From NCBI GenBank assembly GCA_003427395.1, contig BFEA01000015.1:587494-622266 (forward strand): a stretch of 34,773 nt of DNA. Direction: 5' to 3'. The DNA comes from Chara braunii. Taxonomy: Eukaryota; Streptophyta; Charophyceae; Charales; Characeae. The position numbers and the translations under genes were made by a program. Below are positions 28,124-34,773 of this stretch, one piece after another. Each line of letters begins with the position of its first letter. Within the stretch, counting starts at the first letter, position 1. Below the pieces are notes generated by a model that saw only the letters and a list, made by a program, of their open reading frames with translations, made no database searches and had not been told where the DNA came from.

Positions 28124-28263
28124 AGGCCTAAGAGAAGGAAACGGTGGACAGAAAATAAGTTCCATTTAAGAAAAGGAGACCAGGAGTTATGAACTTACTT
28201 GGTAAGCTGGGGACCTGGGGCCTCGCTGCACTACTCTTTCTTTTTCTTTTTTTTACCACACGC

Positions 28264-28325
28264 GCTCCATCTATTGGTGGGGAGCAGCACCTGCTGGAAA
28301 CCGGGTCCAGCGTCCCATAGATACA
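28264..28325 (+). repeat. CTGGAAACCGGGTCCAG repeat, copy 1 (partial copy at 28352)
   Basis: GCTCCATCTATTGGTGGGGA followed by CACCTGCTGGAAACCGGG and TCCAGCGTCCC. The core CTGGA..TCCAG can pair. A partial copy (GCTGGGAACCGGGCCCAGCG) lies at 28352-28371. Further copies lie beyond the LINE at 32127-32176, 32411-32465 and 32508-32536. Family unknown; no A/B boxes. Confidence 0.75.
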
Positions 28326-28544
28326 ACCATATCCTCTCAAATTGGCACGAGCTGGGAACCGGGCCCAGCGTCCCTTGAGTACGTTCAGAAAAACCATCAG
28401 AAAATTTCATGACAATGAAATGAGGGGTATACTGAGGCTACTTCAGAGCTTTTTTGTAAGGAACATTCAGAGATAAACAGAAACCAGAAGAAGACTCGGG
28501 AATCCACCAACAGTCCTCCTCACCCCACTCCGGCAAGACTTACT

Positions 28545-28998
28545 GCAGCAAACTCTTGACTCGTGAAAATTTGCAAGAGTGCGGCACGAGTTGTCAGAGT
28601 CCTAAAAACACCTGTAGACCGATGCTGCACTCTTGCTTGGCTCTTGATACACGTTCAGTGCTCTTGAAGCCGTACACAACAGCGACAGCCTTGTTCGTCC
28701 ACCCAGACTCCAGACCCGCTCATGAAAATCCTCACCATTTCAAGCGACCATTGGACCACACTAGCAAAAATGGTCGTTGCAGGTATGCAAGAGTGCTCTA
28801 GGTGATGTCTACTCACGGCTTCCTGACAGCTCTTGAAAGGCATTTTCATGAGCCACAATCACGAGCGAGTGCAGTGATGGCTACTCTTGACTTTTTCAAG
28901 AGTTACATCCTGACAGCTCTTGAAGCATTTTCTGACAGCCCAACTCTAGAGTAAGTGCAGCGGTGTGGAGCTCTTGAAAATGTGTGTTTCAAGAGTAG
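28545..28998. repeat. cluster of ACTCTTGA/TCAAGAGT motifs
   Basis: About a dozen CTCTTG or CAAGAG words occur in both orientations. Two perfect hairpins stand out: ACTCTTGA (28883-28890) with TCAAGAGT (28896-28903), and CTCTTGAAA (28971-28979) with TTTCAAGAG (28987-28995). CCTGACAGCTCTTGAA recurs at 28822 and 28919. No coding frame. Possibly the remains of tandemly repeated hairpins. Confidence 0.6.
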
Positions 28999-29000
28999 CA

Positions 29001-29460
29001 CAGCGAGGCCCCTAGTGTTGTGCTACACACAAAAAGAAAAGGCTAGGAACCATGGTAACGCCGGCCCGGACACCGAAACAGTCCAAACGTCCGGCCAGAC
29101 CTGTGTCTGGACTGCTCCAGACCGTCTGGGTTGGGAAAAAAAGTTGTTTTAAAAATAAAAATAAAAACGTTTTATTGTTTTTCCTTGGATTTGGCTATGA
29201 CTTTTGTGATGGTCCTCAGCCAAAAGATTTTTGTATTGCAATGCTGCATAACATATCTCTTTTTCAGATTCTTTTGATTTTTTTTTTGAAAGTAGGATTT
29301 TCTCTTTTGGTGGGGGTGGGGGGATGGGTCCACCAGACCCAGATCTTCTGCACTACGGTCTAGACGTCCGGATCATCACCATGCTAGGAACCTGGCAGCA
29401 GTTCTTTTTTTTTTTTTTTTTTTTCGAATCATCGCGTGGCAAACCTTCTTTTCTCTTTTT
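29001..29460. other. no gene; T-rich flank of the LINE
   Basis: Contains GTCTGG/CCAGAC words near 29080-29130, A- and T-rich stretches and a 20-nt T run at 29404-29423. No motif-bearing frame. Confidence 0.4.
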
Positions 29461-29464
29461 TTTG

Positions 29465-32086
29465 GACACGGTGATGTCTGTCTGTCAAGGAATGCAGTAT
29501 ATTAATAGAACTGAACAGAATGTGGGAGTACTACTTCTCGATTTCGAAAAAGCATACGATCGAGTAAATTGGGATTTCCTTTTTTTACTATTACAAAGAC
29601 TCAATTTTGGTCCTCGTTTCATTACATGTGTCAAAGCCTTGTTCATAGGAGCGACAACAATTTTGCTGATTAATGGCAAGTTGTCTGACCCAGTAACTTT
29701 GTCCCGGTCTGTACGTCAAGGGTGTCCCCTGGCCCCCTACCTCTATATAATTTATATAGAAGCTTTGCATTCAATGTTGCGAGCTGATTTACGAGTTACA
29801 GGTCTACGATACCCGCTTCAACAAGAAGCCAAAGGCCAAGCCTTCGCTGATGACACCTCCTTATTTCTTTTGCTACAAGACTCTGTTTTTTCGGCCTTAA
29901 AAGACGTGATTGATTCTTTTTCTGAAGTATCTGAAGCACGAGTTAATTGGCAAAAAACAGTTCTCCTTGTGCCCTCACATTGTCAACCACCGATACATTG
30001 GGGAATCCAATGTTTATCTTCGGACATACCATCCAGATTGTTGGGTTTTTATGTTTCCTTTGATGGACACATTGGCCAAACGACCCATGACCTTCTTCAA
30101 AAAGTCAATAGCACATTTCTAACATGGACTCGTTCGAAAGGGGTGTCTCTGATTGGACGTGTGCTTACCTTGAATAATGCTATCTTCTCCAAAATCTGGT
30201 ATGAGCATGCCATATCACCACTGTCGCCTGCGGTCTATAAACAAATAAAAAAATCAGCTGCTAATTATATCTGGAAAGAAAAAACAGGAGAGCGACACTT
30301 CATATCCAAGGTATCATGGAGAAAAATAATACAGAAAAGAAGTCAAGGGGGTCTGGGTGTGCTGGATCCGGACATTCAGATCCGAACCCTTCTCACCAAG
30401 TGGCCTATTCGGCTCCTTTTCGCAGACGGACAAGCTACATGGAAAGCGCTTGCCTACTGTTTACTAGCACGAGACTTCGGTTTCTCCTCTAACCCGGATA
30501 TAATGATATTAGCTCTTTTCACTGACGAATATTGCAGAAAGCGAGCAATCTCACCAATATGGAGAAACATTTTACAGGTTTGGAGGACTGCTCTTCCTAG
30601 CAAAATTGCACCAGTCCATAGCAATGATAGGATATTAACACAACTGATTTTTAATAACCCCTACACCCTCTTAGAAAATCTTCCTTTTCCCATTTATGGT
30701 CCATCTGCATTTGGCCACTCCTGGATGGCGCGAGGGGTTGCCACTTTAGCACATCTGTGGGATTCCCCCGCAAAGAATTGGAAGACACATAGAGCAATGT
30801 CAGAGCAACTGCGCGGACTGTGGAATTGGAGGCATCATCTGGATCTCATACATATAGCTCTGCCACCAGAGTAGGAACAAGTGTTGCAACAGGAACGTTA
30901 TCTACCGGGTACTTGGCTCAAGGACAACTCAGAGATCAGGCCAACCAGACTGTGGAGACTATAACATCAAACATCCCCGACTCAATGGGAGATGACAAGC
31001 TGGAAAGCTAATGATGGATATACAGGTCTTGGATCATTTTTGCACAGATCAACTGTGGCTCCAATTATTTCGGGATTGCAGGGTTTGGTTGCTGTTTGCG
31101 TACTGGAAGACATTCAAAGAGCACATACCACTTATCGATCATTCTGTCTAGAAACACCTGCTCAGGATCTGTTTCTAGATCCTCGAGACTGGTACTGGGA
31201 TAACCCCAAGCAACCTGGAACTATTGTCCCATTATTGCGACATACTGCTCGTTTTGCCTATTCACTACTGCAACCGACTTGTGATATTGATTGGGAGATT
31301 ACAAGAATATGGTCAACTAGGGGTTATGCTATTATTCCGGACAGACTGAAAGCTTTTTGTAAGATGTTGCCTACTCTGATGGTGACGAAGCATGCTGGAC
31401 TTCTCTGGTCAATCATGCATAATGCTGTCCCCACAGCGAAGATGTTATTCCGTAGACGACGGACAGGTTTGCCTTTCTGCACAGCATGTCCGTCTATACA
31501 CATAGTGGAAGATCAATGCCATCTTTGGCAAAGTTGCCTCATTGTGCAACCAGTTTGGCAGCATTGTCAAGAACATTGTATTTTTCCGAAGGAGTGGGGT
31601 GTGACATGGACCTCAAAAGTCATTTTATTTGGCTCTGTCATCCTTTGTCTTACCAAACCTAGAACGTACGTTTTTGAATCAGTTCGAGCAGCTATACTTT
31701 GGCAACTTTGGAAGCAGCGTAATGCAGTGGTTCGAAATGGGGACTGTCCTTCTCTACTGCAACTTCTTAGTAAGCTTAGACGCTTTTTGTGACATATAAT
31801 TTTTTTAGATTGGAAGAAACGTGTCAACAGTGTGCAAGGCTCTAGAGCTGGAGTACAATGGTTCAGAAACTATTGGGCGTCTTGTCCCAGCCTGGTATCT
31901 ATTGATGGCTGTACAGGGGACATTTCCTTTGGTCCTTTTTTGTTACAGTAGATGTTTCACAGGGGACGGGCTCGGCTTCCTGGATGAAGTGGTGACCTCG
32001 CCGCCCCTGAGGTCACAGATTGTATGTTAATGTTTTTCTGCCTTGGGCACTGGGCCCTAATTGATGATTAAAAAAAAAAAAAAAAA
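29465..32086 (+). mobile_element. 5'-truncated L1-like LINE
   Basis: An ORF2 fragment begins inside the RT domain, runs through a C-terminal zinc finger, and is followed by about 280 bp of 3' UTR and a poly(A) of about 18 nt (ending 32086). The endonuclease and ORF1 are missing, the usual result of incomplete reverse transcription. The left edge is approximate and no target duplication was found. Confidence 0.85.
29474..31792 (+). pseudogene. LINE ORF2: RT and C-terminal zinc finger, two stops
   Basis: One frame runs to TGA 31790-31792, with stops TAG 30872-30874 and TAA 30962-30964. RT motifs in order: LLLDFEKAYDRVNWDFL (motif A), SRSVRQGCPLAPYLYIIY (motif B), catalytic GQAFADDTSLFL (FADD 29843-29854), RVNWQKT and LLGFYVSFDG (thumb side). 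Near the C-terminus PFCTACPS..EDQCHLWQSC matches the zf-RVT pattern CxxC..HxxxxC common in plant L1-like LINEs. The protein would copy the RNA by target-primed reverse transcription. The N-terminal apurinic endonuclease is missing. Frame integrity over 2.3 kb with only two stops suggests a recent copy. Confidence 0.88.
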
Positions 32087-32126
32087 AGAATACTATCTGG
32101 ATTGAGGCATTACCTGAGTGATGGCT

Positions 32127-32176
32127 CCTCTCTATTGGTGGGTAGCTGCACCTGCTGGAAACCGGGTCCACCATCC
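32127..32176 (+). repeat. CTGGAAACCGGGTCCAG-type repeat, copy 2
   Basis: TCTATTGGTGGGTAGCTGC then ACCTGCTGGAAACCGGG, ending TCCACCATCCC. Preceded by TTGAGGCATTACCTG, similar to the words before copy 3, so the repeat unit is longer than the core. Confidence 0.7.
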
Positions 32177-32309
32177 CATTAACAAATATAGCAATAACAA
32201 TGGAAAATAAAACATCACAAGTGACCTGAAGGTATTTCCAGGTCCCTTTTTTTTTTTTTTTTTTGTAACAATGCTCCAATCTATTCCTGGGGTCCATCAT
32301 CCCAACCTT

Positions 32310-32342
<33 letters not shown>

Positions 32343-32410
32343 GCCTGTGCAAAACCTCTATCCCAGTGGTGGTAAGAGAACCACCGGGATTGAGGCTTTG
32401 TCTGGTGGGC

Positions 32411-32536
32411 CGCTCCATCTATTGGTGGGGAGCCTCACCTGCTGGAAACCGGGTCCAGCGTCCCTTAGATACATCTTTCTCTTTTCCACCATTGAGTCTG
32501 ACACCACAGTGCTAGAAACCGGGTCCAGCGTCCCAT
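32411..32536 (+). repeat. CTGGAAACCGGGTCCAG repeat, copies 3 and 4
   Basis: GCTCCATCTATTGGTGGGGA with CACCTGCTGGAAACCGGG and TCCAGCGTCCCTTAGATAC (32406-32471), then a second core GCTAGAAACCGGGTCCAGCG ending near 32536. The paired full-plus-partial layout is the same as at 28264-28371. Confidence 0.7.
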
Positions 32537-33116
32537 GTCCAGATTATGACATCTTTTCCTGCCTTGAGGTGTGGTCGGGTGTGGGGGGGGGCCACCGGGG
32601 GGCACCGGTGGAGACTCCCTCCGAAACCCAGCCGTACCCACCATGTACTGTCCTCGTGGTGCCGGTAAAATGAGGAGATAAAATGGAGGGAAAATGAGGA
32701 GTAAAATGAGAAGTACATGAGAAGTAAAAAAACTGGAAAGGACTAAGAAAATCTTGCAGGAGTATAAATATGAATAGTTCCTTACAAAAATGTACATAAC
32801 AATTTGAGATACCAGGGCTGTTACCCGGCTTCGGCTCAGAACAACAGGGATATTGACTGCGCTTGCGCTACCGCCCCGCAGCAGACCAACCGGCATGGCC
32901 CGGTTGTCCCTGACTCGACTGGCACCCGGGGAGGAGGGCCCCGTGGTTGCTAGGCCTGCGTACGTGGCCAATAGGACACGGGGCGCTCTCGATTGCCACG
33001 TGGCACCTATTGTTTGGTGTCGTGGAGGCACCATGACGCACAAGCAGGGGCAGCGACGGCCATGAGATTGCATCAAGTACCTTGCAAAAGAAGCGGCGTA
33101 GTCTGTTCAACCAGCT

Positions 33117-34177
33117 ATGGCTTCACCCGGAGAGTTGCATCATGGAGCAGCGGCGTGGTTATGTACTCTGGAAAGGGGCCGGCGGAGCCTGCAACTGATC
33201 ATGGGTGAGCTGTCTCTCCAAAAGCAGCAGGGGATGGAGGTTGACCGGGGGACGATTTCACTGCCCGTCTGGCTGGCTGGTAGGCGCCAGGACATGCTGG
33301 CGATCATCTGGGAGCTGGAAGAGGGGCCAACTTCTCAGCTCGATCCATCATTGATTGGAGCCAGGCGGATGAGCTGCTGTATGTCTGGTATACCCTCTTC
33401 GAAGAGGGTGTCGCCCTCCGTACAGAGTTGGAGGACAACATTGGTTACCTTGGCGGCACCTGCATCATTGACGACAACTATAACACCGCCACCAACAGCA
33501 ATAACAACAACAACAACAACAACAACAATAATACCGACAACTTTGGTGGTTGTGAGGACTGCACCGAGTGCACTCACGAAGGTAAGACTGGTGGACGTGA
33601 GGACAACATCGGAGGCACGAGCGGCACCAGGATCATTGGGGAGGATAACAACACCGATCGCCCCAACATCGATAACAGCGACAACGACAACAACAACAAC
33701 AACAACAACAACAATAACAATACTCCTATGCTCTCTCCCCGCGTGGCGCAAACGGAGTTGTCGGCCCCCCTTGCTCGCCTTTCTGCTGGGAGGGGAGGAG
33801 GTTACATCCTGTTTAATGGCTCAAGTACAGGAGGGTTTCCCTGCACCCTGCCTTCCTTCGATGATGTGGCTGATGCTAATGAGTTTGGTACAGGTACGCG
33901 TTTGGGGTCTGCTGGGATTTGTCTCTCCTGGGGCAAACAAGGGTCTCGTATTGATGATGGCTGGAAGGACTCCATATCATCGACAGCCTTACTCACCAAG
34001 GTGGTGGGGATGGAGCCATTAGGTATTGGGTAAGCAGGAATGGATAGCGGAGGAAGGGTGATTGAGATTTGCGAGTTGGGGAGCTCTTTTCTGTCCTCCT
34101 TATCCGGTAATTCCACTATTTCGCTGTCCCCTTCTGTCGATAGCCGTCGATTTTTCATCACAGAATCACACAGATAA
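33117..34177 (+). pseudogene. unrecognised coding relic with poly-Asn runs
   Basis: ATG 33117 opens MASPGELHHGAAAWLCTLER and continues DRGTISLPVWLAGRRQDMLA. Around 33335 the likely frame shifts by one to SIIDWSQADELLYVWYTLFE and TELEDNIGYLGGTCIIDDN. Two Asn runs (33500-33535, 33686-33723) come from AAC repeats and flank a small Cys pair CEDCTEC. The frame reaches TAA 34031 and then reads on plausibly (GMDSGGRVIEICELG) to TAA 34175. Composition is unlike the transposon ORFs. I do not recognise the family. It could be a gag-like N-terminal region or a host gene fragment. There is no clear splice signal at the shift. Confidence 0.4.
33500..33723. repeat. two (AAC)n microsatellites
   Basis: 33500-33535 and 33686-33723 are AAC/AAT repeats about 150 bp apart. 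They read as poly-Asn, poly-Thr or, on the minus strand, poly-Val depending on frame. Confidence 0.9.
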
Positions 34178-34540
34178 CCCATGCTCTTCCAGGTTGATCG
34201 ACAATGCTGACATACTTAGTACAAGAGCGGTGATGTGGGTTTGTTAGGAAGTTCTCACTTCCTCCACCTTATGCAATGATTGGTACCATGAGGTATGGAG
34301 GTACGGGGGGTGTGGATCTACTCGTTTTTCTCCATCCCACATCAAAACATAGTTGCTAAATTGCTAATAAGATCATTCTACTCTAGCTATCAGCGCTCCC
34401 CCCTTTCATGGTGGTAGTGTTAAATCTGCGAAATGGGAGACGCGATTTAGGCTAACTTTTTAGGGTTTGTGACGGAATGTTGATCTCATTCGACCCCCTT
34501 TGCCCTGCTACAACTTCTCTCTTCTGCTGGTGTTGAAGGG
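34178..34540. other. no recognisable gene
   Basis: Mixed sequence with no coding frame or repeat that I can support. Confidence 0.4.
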
Positions 34541-34720
34541 TTCCAACTTAGGGTTGTCAGCTGGGGGCCCCCGGGGGCAAAGCCGGGGTAGGGGTTTGAC
34601 CCCTGGACCCCCGCCGCGGGGGTGCCCCACCCCCGCCCCTCCCAAAACACCCCCGCTGGTGCCCCGCCCCCCGCACCAAAAAAAAAAAAATTAAAAAAAA
34701 AAAAAAGAAAAAAAAAAAAG
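34541..34720 (+). repeat. GC-rich block with A-rich tail (possible retroposon)
   Basis: 34561-34677 is packed with C and G runs that can fold (GGGGGCCCCCGGGGGC; CCCCCGCCGCGGGGG) and ends in an interrupted A run (34678-34719). A GC-rich body plus A tail suggests a short retroposon. No A/B boxes or ORF are evident. Confidence 0.45.
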
Positions 34721-34773
34721 GGACGAAACAAACAGAGAAAAGGCCAAGCAGCTTCTGTGCCTAGCGACTCAGA

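Larger units (their letters stand above)
32087..33116. other. no gene; short repeats, T runs and AAAATGAG repeats
   Basis: Contains T runs (32247-32264, 32311-32339), three copies of the CTGGAAACCGGG repeat and a degenerate tandem of AAAATGAGRAG-like units (32668-32730). From about 32820 the sequence becomes GC-rich ahead of the coding relic at 33117. Confidence 0.5.

Noticed and set aside
33335-33751. Minus-strand poly-Val protein
   Set aside because: The Val runs are the complement of AAC repeats.

Overview
This looks like a gene-poor, repeat-dense stretch of a eukaryotic nuclear genome. I see no convincing intact host gene and nothing bacterial. The element types are a Ty3-like LTR retrotransposon, Penelope-like elements (PLEs) with an N-terminal GIY-YIG domain and hammerhead ribozymes, an L1-like LINE with a C-terminal zinc finger, tRNA-derived SINE heads and a U6 retropseudogene. 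Together with the many microsatellites they point to the green lineage. A charophyte alga such as Chara is my best guess, but that is inference.

Layout. 1-620 is compound microsatellite. 850-2068 is the LTR end and gag part of an old Ty3-like element, cut by a 929-bp AT-rich inverted-repeat element (2069-2997). 2998-3989 holds no recognisable gene.

The core, 3.99-21.54 kb, is a three-level nest. The outer layer is a minus-strand PLE (PLE1) whose N-terminal part lies at 20354-21540 and whose reverse transcriptase (RT) core lies at 3990-4720. It is split by a plus-strand PLE (PLE2, 4730-20344), flanked by a 9-bp target duplication AACCTAATG. Removing PLE2 and one duplication restores the PLE1 reading frame. 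PLE2 is in turn split by a Ty3-like LTR retrotransposon (8658-17590) flanked by CCCT. PLE2 carries direct terminal repeats (pLTRs), each with a hammerhead ribozyme, and encodes a CCHC knuckle, coiled coils, a GIY-YIG endonuclease and then a Penelope-type RT. This is the permuted order known from green-lineage PLEs. The Ty3-like element encodes gag, protease, RT and RNase H in one frame with three stops, but no integrase.

21.5-29.4 kb is a mosaic of SINE heads, an 84-bp minisatellite, a U6 retropseudogene, foldback elements, short TIR elements and poly(A) or poly(T) scars. 29.46-32.09 kb is a 5'-truncated L1-like LINE ending in poly(A). A short repeat with the core CTGGAAACCGGGTCCAG occurs on both sides of it. 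33.1-34.2 kb has a broken, unrecognised coding relic with asparagine runs encoded by AAC repeats. The window ends in a GC-rich block with an A-rich tail.

The coding relics mostly keep one frame and are broken by stops, many of which fit G:C to A:T transitions. That suggests fairly young copies silenced by deamination rather than by indels. The sharpest observations are the nest with reconstructible insertion sites, the two hammerheads, the permuted PLE protein, a perfect 129-bp inverted repeat beside one hammerhead, and the integrase-less LTR element with an ORF inside its LTR.
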